DNA from: Hysterangium stoloniferum
Lineage: Eukaryota > Basidiomycota > Agaricomycetes > Hysterangiales > Hysterangiaceae
Direction: 5' to 3'
Assembly: GCA_015178975.1 (NCBI GenBank)
Contig: WHVD01000042.1
Span: 177,501-241,500 of the forward strand
Length of the DNA: 64,000 nucleotides
Positions 1-10,873 of the stretch are shown in pieces. The first letter of the stretch is position 1. Each line of letters opens with the position of its first letter. The position numbers were made by a program, and so were the translations under genes. The notes under the pieces were generated by a model. It saw only the letters and a list, made by a program, of their open reading frames with translations, was not told the DNA's origin and made no database searches.

Positions 1-140
1 TCCACCAGACCTGCACATTAACCTGTCTATATCTGACACTGTGTCTCATGTACCAGTCCTTGGACTCTGCTGGACCCGCACAACAACCTGTTTATATCTG
101 ATTATCTGTGCCCATCACTGGACTGAACAGCATTTGGGCT
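1..140 (-). repeat. Fragment of family A LTR at window edge
   Basis: The stretch carries phrases such as ctggactctgctggac and a run like those in the reverse-oriented family A LTRs at 20642 and 23503. It is truncated by the window edge, and its inner boundary is not sharp. Confidence 0.4.
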
Positions 141-159
141 CCCTGTCAACAAGGACAGG

Positions 160-793
160 TGTGAAGAGTTGTAGAAGTTCAGACTGTTTGGTATATGAAG
201 AGTATTGACCTTCTAAGTACAATAGAAATATATTGACTATCAAAGTACAATATAGATAAAGGAAAGAATCATTGTTGAGACTGACCATCAGGAAGTAAGA
301 GATGATTCTTGAATTGACCCCTTGTGGTACAATTTGAATGAAGAACTCTGATGATTGGAACCAGTTGCAGTAGAAGAAAGAAATAACTCAGGGGTGAGAA
401 TAGTGTTGAGTGAGTTTGAACAGATGGCTTGGAGCTTTGACAGTAAGTACAAGCTCAAAGCAAGGCTGTAAATTGAGTGATAACCATTAGTGACAGTTGA
501 GACAATATCCCAATCACAGCTTGCAGGACACTTCAAAGGGGTGTCTGAGCAAGTTGTGGTTACAGGGTAAAGTGTCTGAGTTTGTAGTTATACCCACTAG
601 TGTACATAAGTGTGACAGTATGTAAGCACTCATAAAGTCTATGTACCCACAGGCATACATAGATTTTTGAACTCATATAAACATGTGTAATCGAAGAATT
701 AGATGGTTTAAAAATAGTAGAAAATAAGGAAAAAATATAGGGAATATAATGTGATAAGATGGTTATCCTCCTGTGAGAAGGGTACCTCTCACA
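160..793 (-). repeat. Solo LTR, family B, reverse orientation
   Basis: The segment begins TGTGAAGAG and ends CTCTCACA, the reverse of the TGTGAGAG...CTCTTCACA termini of the copies at 12230 and 22302. It is flanked by acagg at 155-159 and again at 794-798, a perfect 5-base target duplication. It sits in the C-terminal end of the gypsy pol pseudogene. No internal coding region lies between two LTRs, so this is a solo LTR. Open frames inside it (for example 288-536) have no support. Confidence 0.75.
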
Positions 794-1050
794 ACAGGTG
801 GGGGAGGAGGTTGGTGCAATTGGGGATGGTGTTCAGTGTGGCTGGTTCCAATACAGAGACATGGAAAACCAGGTGTACCACCCACATGGTATCAGGAAGC
901 CAAAGGGTGAATGAATGCATGCCAGCTTGTGCAATAGTCTCATATGGGCCAAGGTGTTTTTCAGCAAGCTTTCTGGTAGGTCAGATAGTCCAAAAGAACT
1001 CAGCTTTAACCAAAAATTGGTCACTGATTTTGAAATCAGGTATGTAAGCA

Positions 1051-1590
1051 TTAGTGGTCCACTGATTTCTGGGTACATGCCTGAGCATCAAGTATGGACT
1101 GGCAAAGATTGCAATGGAGTTCATCTAGATCAGTTACAAACTCCTGAGTGTGAGCAGAGGCCAGATCATGTTCCAGGTGGACCAAAATGTTAGGGTTGTA
1201 CACTTTGTTTGCAAAGAAGGGGTAAATGCCAGTGGCAGCATTCAGGGCATCATTATAGGCAAATTCAGTGAGGGGCAGGAGGTCTGACCAATTGTCCTGT
1301 TGGTAGTTGCAATCAATACAAAGATATTGTTCCAATGTTTGACTGACTTGCTTGGTCTGTCCATCACCTTCTGGATGATGTCCCAAAGTGAAGTGTAGTT
1401 TCATATTGAGGGCAGTACCAAGTGACTTAAAAAGGTGGGAGACAAATTCAGAGCCCTGGTCTGACATATGTGTTGGGACACCATGTTTCGAGAAAACATG
1501 GATAATGAATAGTGTTGCAAGTTCTTGGGAGGTAATTGTGTTGTGTGTAGGTATAAAAATACTTTGTTTAGTGAATCTGTCAACAACCAC
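1051..1590 (-). pseudogene. Gypsy integrase core, longest open piece
   Basis: This 179-codon open piece reads VVDRFTKQSIFIPTH, SDQGSEF and GDGQTKQVSQTLEQYL. These match the rve integrase core of Ty3/gypsy elements: the second catalytic Asp is in SDQG, and the E-containing NE/NQ block follows. The first Asp block (MDFIEH) is upstream at about 1605-1630, separated by a stop codon. GQTKQVSQTLEQYL has lost the usual glutamate of GQTERVNQ, so even this piece would be catalytically dead. It belongs to the pol pseudogene spanning 799-4982. Confidence 0.85.
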
Positions 1591-1653
1591 TAAGATGGAG
1601 GTGAAGGACTGTTATGCAAGGTGTTCAATGAAATCCATGGAAAGTGAGTTCCA

Positions 1654-1965
1654 TGTTAGAATATGATAACATGATTAATTGTAATCTCATATCTCATCTT
1701 GTGACTGTATAGGTTCCAACTGGTTCACACATGTGATTGTTATATATAGTTTAGTGTTCACTAGATCCATAGCATATTCATGCACAGACCAGTGCACAGA
1801 CCATGTATTCTAGTATATAGTTAGTTCAGATGAGGAGTAGATCCCTCATCTGAAAGCCTAGTTATATCACTGGCTTAGCATCTACTTGCTCTACTCTTAG
1901 TGGCTACACTCCAACAGTAGAGAGTCCTCGTACTGTGATCACCAGGCTAGCAGATTATTTTAACA
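1654..1965. repeat. Solo LTR in gypsy integrase, TSD ttcca
   Basis: A 312-base insert begins TGTTAGAATATG and ends TTTTAACA. It is flanked by ttcca at 1649-1653 and 1966-1970. On either side the gypsy reading resumes (LLWN / WNSLSMDFIEH). The TG...CA ends and 5-base duplication identify a solo LTR. Orientation and superfamily are not decided. Confidence 0.82.
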
Positions 1966-3322
1966 TTCCACAGGAGCTCTGGGATGGGGAGTTGCTTTAA
2001 TAGACCATAGAGTTTGTGTCTTTGGGCTTTGGATTCCATACAGGTGGTGCAAGACTTGCAATAACCTTTTACAAGTGTAAGGAGGGCCAGCCATGTGTAT
2101 TCATGATGGATAATACTGAGGGTTTTGTTAGATCCATAGTGGCCAGAGATGGGGTGATCATGAGCATGCTGAAGGATGTGCAAATGAAGTGTTCTGCAGT
2201 TGGGGACATAGATTCTGCCATCAAGGTGGATAAAACCACTCAAGTCTCGAGTCCATCAGGGGGCTGATGGGTCATTAGGGTTGTCAAGATGGGTACTAGT
2301 AATTGGGTCATTTCAGAGGTCTGAAAGGATGTCCTGGTGGAGTTTGGTAGCATCCATAATGATGATGCCATGAAGAATGGGTAAGACTAGAGAAGTGGTG
2401 TGAAGGGATGCTGCAATTTGAGTAGAGGTGAAGATAGGCTCCAGATTATGTTGGTTTACTGTTGCAAAGTCATTGGTACCCTCTTTAAGGTAGATGTTCC
2501 ATGTCTAGTCATGACATATGGGTTGCACCCAGGTGGCCAGGCTGAAAACAAATTACAAGGTTAAATTGGGAGAGGTATTCTGACCATTGGGCTTGCTGGC
2601 AAGTAAGAATCTTAGTGGTAGCAAAGTATTCTAAATTCTTGTGGTCAGTGACAACATCAATCAGGGTCCCTGAACCTTCAAGGTAATGATACCAGGCCTT
2701 GAATGCCTCAAAAATGGCAAGGAGTTCTTTATCACAGACATCATAATTGAGCTCTGTAGAGGTAAAGGTTCTGGAAAGGAAGGCAACTGGGTGACTTTCT
2801 CAATCAAGTGTAATAATGGAAAGAATTGCAGCTATGGCATGATCAGATGCATTGGTTTCAACAATTATCAAGTGGTCCAGTTGCCAGTGTGTAAGTATGG
2901 GTGCCAATATGAAAGCATCTTTTAGTTGTTGAAATACTGTCCTGCATTGAGATGTGAAGTTACATGGGGCCTCCTTATGAGTAAGGTGGGTGAGGGGGAC
3001 TGTTATGTCTGAATAGTTGTAAATGAAACATGAGTAGAGTTGGTAAAACCAAGGAAAGACTGAATGTCTTTCACTTTTCAGGGTTCTGGCCATTCACAGA
3101 TTGTCTAGATTTTGTCTTCATCCATTGTAAGTCCATCATGTCCCATTATGTAACCTAGTTATTCAATATGATCAACATCAAAAGAACATTTATCATGATG
3201 GGCAAAGAGCCTGTGCTTTTGGAGCCTCCAAAACACTTCACAAACATGTTCATCATGTAGCATCGGGTCTTCTGAATAAATAAGAGTGTCATTGAGGTAT
3301 ATGATAACACAAAAATCAAGTA

Positions 3323-3996
3323 GGGAGGTTGTCTGTAATCATTATAATATCAAATGTTTACTAATAAAAGCAATATTGCTACAAAACTTCATCTTTAAAT
3401 AGCAGTATCTATTCTGAGACTATTATATTGTTAACCACCAACCATGAGAAACAATTTTCCATATTATATCCTAAACAATTCAGAGTCAATTAATAGATCT
3501 ATTGTATATAGTTTTCCAAGTTATGTAAATACTTGCTAATACTTTTGTTAGTAATTTGTTTTTTAAAAGCTAAACTGTTGTTATTTCCCAGTAAAATATG
3601 TGAGATGTCATTGGAAATTTTTCATCCTATGGCCTTCTTTATTAAGTGAAACCATTTATATATTCTGGGTATGTTGAATCAAGTAGAAATCTGTTCAGAT
3701 CGACAGACCCATTCCAATGTAATACATATGTATTTAAAGATGTCAATGACATGTATATGCATGAAATGGACCATTTAAAAGGATATGCTTTTTGAAAGCC
3801 TTAATGTTTTAAGCTACTAAACTCTTTCATAATCTATTCAGCTTTTGAAAGATGATTTGTTTCATAATATACCAATAAGTTTTAACATTCCTAAAGTTTT
3901 AAAAACCAAATTATGTTTGAATCACATCCCAGATGTTTAAATGACCTTTAGAGTATATTAGAATTTGGTATACTTGATAGTTTTCAGATATCCTCC
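3323..3996 (+). mobile_element. MITE-like element, family M, copy 1
   Basis: This roughly 674-base non-coding, AT-rich element starts GGGAGGTTGTCTG and ends CAGATATCCTCC, giving short imperfect inverted termini. TA lies on both sides (3321-3322 and 3997-3998), and the gypsy frame is restored when the insert and one TA are removed. Similar copies lie at 6657-7334 and, reversed, at 8637-9884. TA duplication suggests mobilisation by a Tc1/mariner-type transposase, which is an inference. Confidence 0.78.
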
Positions 3997-4000
3997 TAGG

Positions 4001-4830
4001 TGTTAGGATACACACACAGGGTGGGTTTCTGGAGAAACCCGCGGGATATCCAGTAGGACTTGGCTTCAGCTTATAGGCTGCACCCTCGCTAGATCGTGTT
4101 GTCCAATTTCAAACAGGCAGATGGGGATCCCGGGGAGTCTGGGCAGGGTTCGTGGGTCATAGGTCGTAAGTCGGGGGTCGTGGGTCGTAAGTCAGAGGTC
4201 GTGGGTCGTGGGTCGAGATAGTTGAGAGAGATAGATGTGCCGGAGCCCGTGGGCTCCGACTAGTGAAAGTGATGTGAATCAAGCAAGGGTTTAGAGCGGA
4301 AAATGTTATTAGATTACTGGGGGGAATCTAAGCTAATTTTCCGACTGGATTGTATGTACAACATCTGCCAGTTTATATAGACCATGGAGTGAATGACATA
4401 CCAAATCCAGTAATGATGAAACAAAACTAACAAAACATAAAACGGGAATAGTAAACACCAAATTGGTGTTAGGAACAGAATGGAGTCCAAATCATGACAA
4501 AGCATAACCCATAATGGGAAATGGAGCGGGAGCGGAGTCCTAAATCGTGACAGGTCATTTGACTAAAATGGGAATGGGGCTTGATTAGAGCGGTGATGGG
4601 ATTCTGAGCGGGGTCTGGTGACTGATGTGTGGGACGAAGACAGACATAGACAGAGACGGAGTCCGAGGGAAGTCCAGTGACTGATATGTGTCATAATGAG
4701 GTCGAACATAACAAGTCTTGATGTAATGGAGTCCGGGCGGGAAATCCTATAAACAGACAATTGGTGCCTGTAGCGTGTGGGGGTGTATGGGTTAGTGCCC
4801 AGAGTCCAGCAGGATTGTCTGGTCATAACA
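4001..4830 (+). repeat. Solo LTR, family A, TSD ctagg
   Basis: The element begins TGTTAGGATACAC and ends GGTCATAACA. It has ctagg at 3996-4000 and 4831-4835. Inside are a short-period ggtcgtgggtc-type array near 4150-4230 and the family phrase cttcagcttataggctg. It inserted at the edge of the family M MITE, within the gypsy reverse transcriptase. No internal domain is attached. Confidence 0.85.
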
Positions 4831-6228
4831 CTAGGTTGCCAAGGATGTTGTTCATAAAGTGTTGGAAGGCTGCTGGAGCATTGGTGAGTTCAAATAGCAT
4901 AACCAACCATTCAAAAGAACCATAGCATGTTTGGAACACCATTTTCCATTTGTCACCTGCAGCAATCTGCACCAAATGTTAGGTGGATTACCACCTTCCA
5001 TTTGGTATGAAATAGCTTCCACAGTTACATATGTATCTACAGGATCTTACTCCAACAAGCTGACACCCATTGACAACACCCTTCAAGCTTTGGCATGGTA
5101 AGAAGCCAGACATTTCTCATCTTCATCCCATAGGCTGCACTGCCTATGCTAAGATACCTGTGGAGTCTAGTGGTAGCCTAACCAAACTTGACCTCAATCA
5201 ATGAAGTGCAAGGTGATTGGATATTTCAGCAGAGATGCATATCATTTATATGATCCAATGATGAGACAGATAATTTAATCTAGACATGTTATTTTCGAGG
5301 AGGGCACAGGGAATAAAACATTGCCAAGCCTGTTGAGTAAGGAAGAGATACAGGAAGATCTACTCAACAATGAGCCCACAAACACAACTGACGAAATTTC
5401 AAGCTTAGGTCCCAGTTGCCATTGAAGCCCACAGGGACCCACACCCAGCTCAGGGGATGATACAATACCACAGTGCTCCACATGCCAATGAGTAGTGACA
5501 CAGGCTATCCTGGATTCACAAGAATCCGAACAAGTGACAGAGGAGGCAAGAAGAGCAGGGCTGGGGTGAATCATATTGCAAAACTGGCAGGTATTGATAC
5601 CATCAGAGCCTTTCATACCAACACATTCACAAGAGACTTACCAGACCCACTCAACCACTGGTTACCAAATTCATACAGAAACATAATAATCACCAGCACA
5701 CATACAGATGACACTACAGGTGTGTCATTGTCAGTAGAGGAGGCCAGATGAGCAAGAGAGGAGTTGGGGTGGAGATACAAGACAAAGGATTCAGAGGATA
5801 CAAATCTGACACTGGGAATATTAATTGATAGGGATTGTGATGTGGAAATGGTAAGTATCTCACAAAGTTACCTAGAGTGAATTCTCAACAAATTCAGAAT
5901 GGCTGATTGTAATCCATGGGGGACACTACTATGTACTACCAGGCCTAATACTCACACAGGAAATGGCCCCCAAAACATCTGAGGAATGCAGTTTCATTGC
6001 TGACAAACGGCTCAATTATGTATGCTGACATAGCCACATGTCCTGACTTATCCTATGCAGTCTCAACACTGGCCAAATATGCATCTGACCCAGGACAGGA
6101 ACATTGGAATGCATTGACTCATGTACTGCAATACATCAATGGTACACTTCACTATAAGAACATTTATTGGAACATGCATAGGGTATTAACTTTTTGGTGA
6201 AAATATCACCAGACCTATAGAGGATGAG

Positions 6229-7781
6229 TGTTAGGACCAGAAAACCCACTGGGCTCTGGACCCCATTTTACATGCACCCAACTTGCTATACCAAGTTACA
6301 GCTAAACCAGAAAACCTGCTGGGACCTGGATGTCAAGCCTGTCTATGCCCGACCCTCTGTGTCTTGTGCATCAGTCACTGGACTCTGCTGGGACCTGCAC
6401 ATGTCAAAGCCTGTCTATGTCCAACCCCATTCCACGCACCAGTCACTGGGCTCCACCTGGATAACCCAACAGCTCTCTAACTGAGCCCTGTTCCCATTAT
6501 GGTCTAATCACCTGTCATGTTTTGGACTCCACCTCCATTCCATTCCACCCCTAACACCTAATTTGGTGTTTACTTATCTTGTTTCATGATTACTTGTTTG
6601 GATCTCATTATTACTGGATTTGGTATTGCATACATTCTTCAGTCTATATAAACTAGGGAGGTTGTCTGTAATCATTATAATATCAAATGTTTACTAATAA
6701 AAGCAATATTGCTACAAAACTTCATCTTTAAATAGCAGTATCTATTTTGAGACTATTATATTGTTAACCACCAACGATGAGAAACAATTCTCCATATTAT
6801 ATCCTAAACAATTCAGAGTCAATTAATAGAACCTATTGTATATAGTTTTCCAAGTTATGTATGTAAATACTTGCTAATACTTTTGTTAGTAATTTGTTTT
6901 TTAAAAGCTAAACTGTAGTCATTTCCCAGTAAAATATGTGAGATGTCATTAGAACTTTTTTTGTCCTGTGGCTTTCTTTATTAAGTGAAACCACCTATAT
7001 ATTCTGGGTATGTTGAATCAAGTAGAAATCTGTTCAGATTGACAGATCCATTCCAAAGTAATATATATGTATTTAGGGGTGCCAATGATATACATAAATA
7101 TGCATGGAATGGACTATCTAAAGGTATCTATTTTTTAAAAGTATTAGTGTTTCAAACTACTAATTTTTTTTATTGTCTACTCATGTCCAGAAATATTCTT
7201 TAGTTTGTAATGTACAAGAAAGTTCAAAACTTTTAAAAAGTTTTAAAATTATGTTTGAATCACATCCCAGATGTTTAAATGACCTTTAGGGTATATTAGA
7301 ATTTGGTATACTTAATAGTTTTCAAATATCCTCCTAGCTAATGTTATACATACAATCCGGTCAGAAAATCAACTAATTTTTCAGACTAAGTCCTCAGAAT
7401 TTGGTATACTTAATAGTTTTCAAATATCCTCCTAGCTAATGTTGTACATACAATCCAGTCAGAAAATCAACTAAGTTTTCAGACTAAGTCCTCCAGTTAC
7501 TTAGCATATACCTGCTCCATCCCCATCTCACAATACTATCAACCTCATCACAATGCTTGCTATCAACCTCGTTGGAGCCCATGGGTTTCCTGACTGGTCT
7601 TTCAACCTATCAACCCTCAGCCTATCAACTACCTGGGACTTCCCGGGTTTCCCATCCACCTGTTTGAAATTGGATGCTATGATCTCATGAGGGCACAGCC
7701 TATAAGCTGAAGCCAAGGCCTACTGGATTATCCACAGGCTTCTCCAGAAACCCTCCACTAAGCTTTGCACACACCTTAACA
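6229..7781 (-). repeat. Solo LTR, family A (reverse), with nested MITE
   Basis: It starts TGTTAGGACCAG, ends CACCTTAACA, and is flanked by atgag at 6224-6228 and 7782-7786. It carries the family palindrome caccTAATTTGGTGTT near 6550. A family M MITE splits it at 6657-7334. A segment of about 100 bases containing the MITE end plus acatacaatccggtcag is tandemly duplicated (7303-7450). Confidence 0.82.
6657..7334 (+). mobile_element. MITE-like element, family M, copy 2
   Basis: The ends are GGGAGGTTGTC and ATATCCTCC, with TA at 6655-6656 and 7335-7336. The uninterrupted site is visible in the sister LTR near 20080-20090 (aaactagctaatg), so insertion at a single TA that became duplicated is directly shown. 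Over most of its length it closely matches copy 1. Confidence 0.85.
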
Positions 7782-8693
7782 ATGAGCACAATACTGTCTG
7801 AGTGATATTGTTGGTTATGAATGCATAGGGGGGTCTCATGCAAAAATACAGGATTATATACTCAGAAACAAAAGCAGTAATGAATGTGGGTCATAATGAC
7901 CCTGGTGTTAAGGTGTGCACAGAGCTTATCAGAGGGTTTCCAGAGAAACCTGTGGGAAAGCCTGTAGGACTTGGCTTCAGCTTATAGGCTGCACCCTTGC
8001 AAGATCATGTTGTCCAATTTCAGACAGGCAGATGGGAATCCCAGGGAGTCCGGGAGTAGTTGGTGGGTTGAGAGGTCAGAGAGTTGACTGCAGGAATTCT
8101 GTGGAGGTTGAGGGGTCAGGTGGTGATGAGTCAGAGGTTGAGTAATAGATAGGTCAGAGCCCGTGGGCCCTGACGAGGTAAATAGCAGTGTGTTTCAAAG
8201 AGGAGATTAGAATGGAAAATGTACTGAGATTACTGGGGAAATCTAAGCTGATTTTCTGACTGGATTGTATGTACAACATCTGCCAGACTATATACAGTAG
8301 ACTGTGGAATGTATGTCATACCAAATCCAGTAATAATGAAATCCAAACTAGTAAACATGAAACAAGATAAGTAAACACCAATTTCGTGTTAGGAATGGAA
8401 CAGAGTGGAGTGGAGTCCAAAATGTGACAGTTCATTAGACCATAATGGGAACGGGGTGGGAGCAGAGTCTGAAACATGACAGGTCATTTGACCATAATGG
8501 GAATGGGGCTCAGTTAGAGAGCTGTCAGGTTTTCTGAGTGGGGTCCAGTGACTGATGCATGGGACAGGGTCAGGGATAGACAGGGATGATATGCATGGGG
8601 TCCAGGTGGGTATTCTGGTGACTGGTACATGATATAGGAGGATATCTGAAAACTATTAAGTGTTAGAAAACATAAGTAATGTAGAAAATGAAT

Positions 8694-8765
8694 AGCCAGA
8701 CTGGGGATTGAACCCAGGATCTCTCGATTACATAACAAAGGTGTTAACCACTACACCATCTGACC
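8694..8765 (-). tRNA. tRNA-like sequence in TRIM LTR (right-hand transcriptional copy)
   Basis: On the minus strand a 7-base-pair acceptor stem (GGTCAGA with TCTGGCT, two G-T pairs) is followed by a D arm with stem GTGT/ACAC and loop AGTGGTTA, and a T arm CTGGG-TTCAATC-CCCAG. The spacing fits a 72-base tRNA without CCA. The anticodon arm is weak. Its loop reads TATGTAA, which would place TGT (Thr) at positions 34-36, but the normally invariant T33 is A. It is probably a tRNA-derived pol III box region rather than a working tRNA. Confidence 0.6.
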
Positions 8766-9105
8766 TTGGATAGGTTTGGTCTTACACTGTACTTAAGGAT
8801 ATAACCCTAAGCGCCATTCCTATTAGATCATATACACACTGAACTCAGAGCTGTACACCATATGGTCCCAGTTGGAACAATGGTTGGTATTATATAATCT
8901 AACACACCCCCTTAATGCCAGCATTGTTCATTCTACACTCCAGGTTCGATCTTGGGCATTAACTATATCATATGCCAGTATAGGTCCTCTCTGGCTCTTT
9001 TTCGTCCAGACTTGTCCACTATACCATACACACAAATACAGCCAAACCAAGTTAACCTTGGAGTTGCTACCATGTTAGAAAACATAAGTAATGTAGAAAA
9101 TGAAT

Positions 9106-9177
9106 AGCCAGACTGGGGATTGAACCCAGGATCTCTCAATTACATAACGAAGGTGTTAACCACTACACCATCTGACC
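9106..9177 (-). tRNA. tRNA-like sequence in second TRIM LTR
   Basis: This is the same cloverleaf as the copy at 8694, with two substitutions in the anticodon arm (TTCGT/TTGAG stem). The acceptor, D and T arms are unchanged. Because both LTRs of one element derive from one template, its presence in both shows the tRNA belonged to the LTR at transposition. Confidence 0.6.
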
Positions 9178-10045
9178 TTGGATAGGTTTGGTCTTACACT
9201 TACTTAAGGATATAACCCTAAGCGCCATTCCTATTAGATCATATACACACTGAACTCAGAGCTGTACACCATATGGTCCCAGTTGGAACAATGGTTGGTA
9301 TTATATAATCTAACATTAAGTATACCAAATTCTAATATACTCTAATGGTCATTTAAACATCTGGGATGTGATTCAAACATAATTTGGTTTTTAAAACTTT
9401 CAAAAAGTTTTAAACTCTCTTGTACATTACAAAATAAAGAATCTTTCCAGACAGTAAACAATAAAAAAAATTAGTCATTTGAAACATTAATACTTTTAAA
9501 AAATAGATACCTTTAGATAGTCCATTCCATGCACATTCCATGCATATGTATATCATTGGCACCTCTAAATACATATGTATTACTTCGGAATGGATCTGTC
9601 AATCTGAACATATTTCTACTTGATTCAACATACCCAGAATATATAGGGGGTTTTACTTAATAAAGACAACTGTGGTATAAAAAATTTCCAATAATATTTT
9701 ACATATTTTACATGGAAATAACTATGGGTTGTATAAGATGTAATATGGAGAACTATTTCTGATGGTTGTTTTTTGATGATATAATTGTTTCAGAATAGAT
9801 ATCACTATTTAAAGATGGAGTTTTGTAAAAATAAGACTTTTATTAGTAAATATTTGAGATTATAGTAATTATAAACACCCTCCATAATGGAGGTCAGGCA
9901 AGGACAGGTCTGACATCCGGGTTCTGGTGGGTATTCCAGTAAACTGATAACTGGTGCATGTAGGGTGCAGGTGCATATAGAGTAGTGCCCAGAGCCCAGC
10001 GGGTATTCCAATCATAACACCTGGTCACTATACAACTCTGGCTGC

Positions 10046-10414
10046 TCAAAAATCTAACACACCTCGAGCAAAGGAGTCATGTGGCATTTCTATCCTGCTA
10101 GAAGGCATACTCTTGGGTACTGTACTCCCTATCTTCATCTGTCGAGCATAATGTCCTCTACCACTGCAGAAGGAACATGTAATCTCAGACACAGGCCATT
10201 TACCATTGCTGCGAATGACAAGTGCAGTCTCTGGGTTGGGATGAATTCCAGTGGATGGCCTTTGGTGCACCTCCTCATTCATGAGATGGGTGACACTATC
10301 AAGAGTCAGTTGGTCAGGGGAAATAGAGTCAAGGGTGATGATGATGGTGGAGTAATCTTCTAGGATATTTTGGTGTGCTTTCAATTCAGGCTTCAGTTTG
10401 GGCTCAGTGAACAC
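10046..10414 (-). pseudogene. Gag remnant of element C
   Basis: A 122-codon minus-strand frame contains LDSISPDQLTLDSVTHLMNEE, a copia-gag type segment. It is followed by a zinc-knuckle remnant CSFCSGRGHYARQM, in which the fourth metal ligand (Cys) is Met. Its first codons run into the neighbouring repeat. It is the only coding trace in the internal region of element C and sets the element's orientation as minus. It is probably not functional, because the knuckle is broken and both ends are open to repeats. Confidence 0.55.
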
Positions 10415-10650
10415 TGTTCAATGAGGTGTGGCTAACAGTTCAATTCAGTGTCAGTGTGTGATGCTTTTCAATGAGGCATCCATGGGCCCAATTCAGGGTC
10501 AGCATGTGACACTTTTCAATGAGGTGTCCATGATTCCAATTCAGGTTCAGTGTGCAATGCTTTTCAATGAGGCATCAATGGTCCTGATTTGTGGTCAGTA
10601 TGTGATGCTTTTCAATGAGGTGTCCACAGTTCTCATTCAAGTTTGGTGTC
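10402..10650. repeat. 48-base tandem repeat, about 5 units
   Basis: The block cttttcaatgagg(t/c)(g/a)tcc recurs every 48 bases near 10402, 10457, 10515, 10563 and 10611. Because 48 is divisible by three, the plus strand carries a fortuitous frame with a 16-residue period (LFNEASM...). It lies inside element C, next to the gag remnant. Confidence 0.75.
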
Positions 10651-10873
10651 AACTTTGTAGCATGAGTGATGTAATGGATTGGTGTATGATGTCCATGATG
10701 ATAAAGTGAACAGTTAGTCAAAGCTGTGCAAGTCTAGTGGTTTCAGCCCCACTCAGCATTGCTTGATGATGCCCTTCAAGCTAGGTTATGTGTTTATGTT
10801 AACTTTTTGGCAAAAATATGACCAGACCTATAGAGGATGAGTGCAATACTGCCTGAGTGACATTGTTGGTTAT

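Larger units (their letters stand above)
799..4982 (-). pseudogene. Ty3/gypsy pol pseudogene, interrupted
   Basis: Read on the minus strand, the pieces follow normal gypsy pol order. At 4836-4982 is a reverse transcriptase segment with YGSFEWLVM and [12 protein letters not shown]. At 3090-3322 follows LLDFCVIIYLNDTLIYSED, where the usual YLDD aspartate is changed to asparagine. At 2800-3090 is the RT/RNase H connection. At 1966-2260 is the H2C2 zinc-binding part of integrase with CKSCTTCMESKAQRHK. At 1051-1650 is the integrase core. At 799-1050 is the C-terminal tail with a conserved SFTLWLPDTM-type stretch. Many stops and frameshifts are present. It is broken by a solo LTR (1654-1965), a family M MITE (3323-3996) and a family A LTR (4001-4830). 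Removing these joins the frame exactly at N-L-L-D-F. It is a dead copy. Confidence 0.88.
8661..9315 (-). mobile_element. TRIM: miniature LTR element carrying tRNA-like LTRs
   Basis: Two near-identical terminal repeats, 8661-8904 and 9073-9315 (244 and 243 bases), both run TGTTAG...CTAACA and enclose only 168 bases. ttaag lies on both sides (8656-8660 and 9316-9320). Read on the minus strand, the first base after the LTR begins TGGTAGCAACTCC, a primer-binding site of the usual tRNA 3-prime type. The run AAGGGGGTG directly precedes the other LTR as a polypurine tract. No protein is encoded. Each LTR contains a 72-base tRNA-like sequence. The LTRs differ at only a few positions. TRIMs are known non-autonomous LTR elements; 5S RNA in their LTRs is known from plant Cassandra, while a tRNA is unusual. 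Confidence 0.85.
8637..9884 (-). mobile_element. MITE-like element, family M, copy 3 (reverse, split)
   Basis: In reverse orientation the element starts GGAGGATATCTG after TA (8635-8636) and ends near ccctcca before TA (9885-9886). It is split by the miniature LTR element at 8661-9315. Without that insert it has about the same length as the other copies, with a somewhat more diverged right half. Confidence 0.78.
7906..10019 (+). repeat. Solo LTR, family A, with nested MITE and TRIM
   Basis: It begins TGTTAAGGTGTGCAC, ends CCAATCATAACA, and is flanked by cctgg at 7901-7905 and 10020-10024. The typical family A landmarks are present: cttcagcttataggctg near 7975, the TATA-like ctatatacagtagactg near 8287, and taaacaccaatttcgtgtt near 8373. 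The 3-prime quarter is displaced by the family M MITE at 8637-9884. Confidence 0.83.

Noticed and set aside
10428-10709. Plus-strand frame with 16-residue repeats as a gene
   Set aside because: It is created by the 48-base tandem repeat and lies antisense to the gag remnant of element C.
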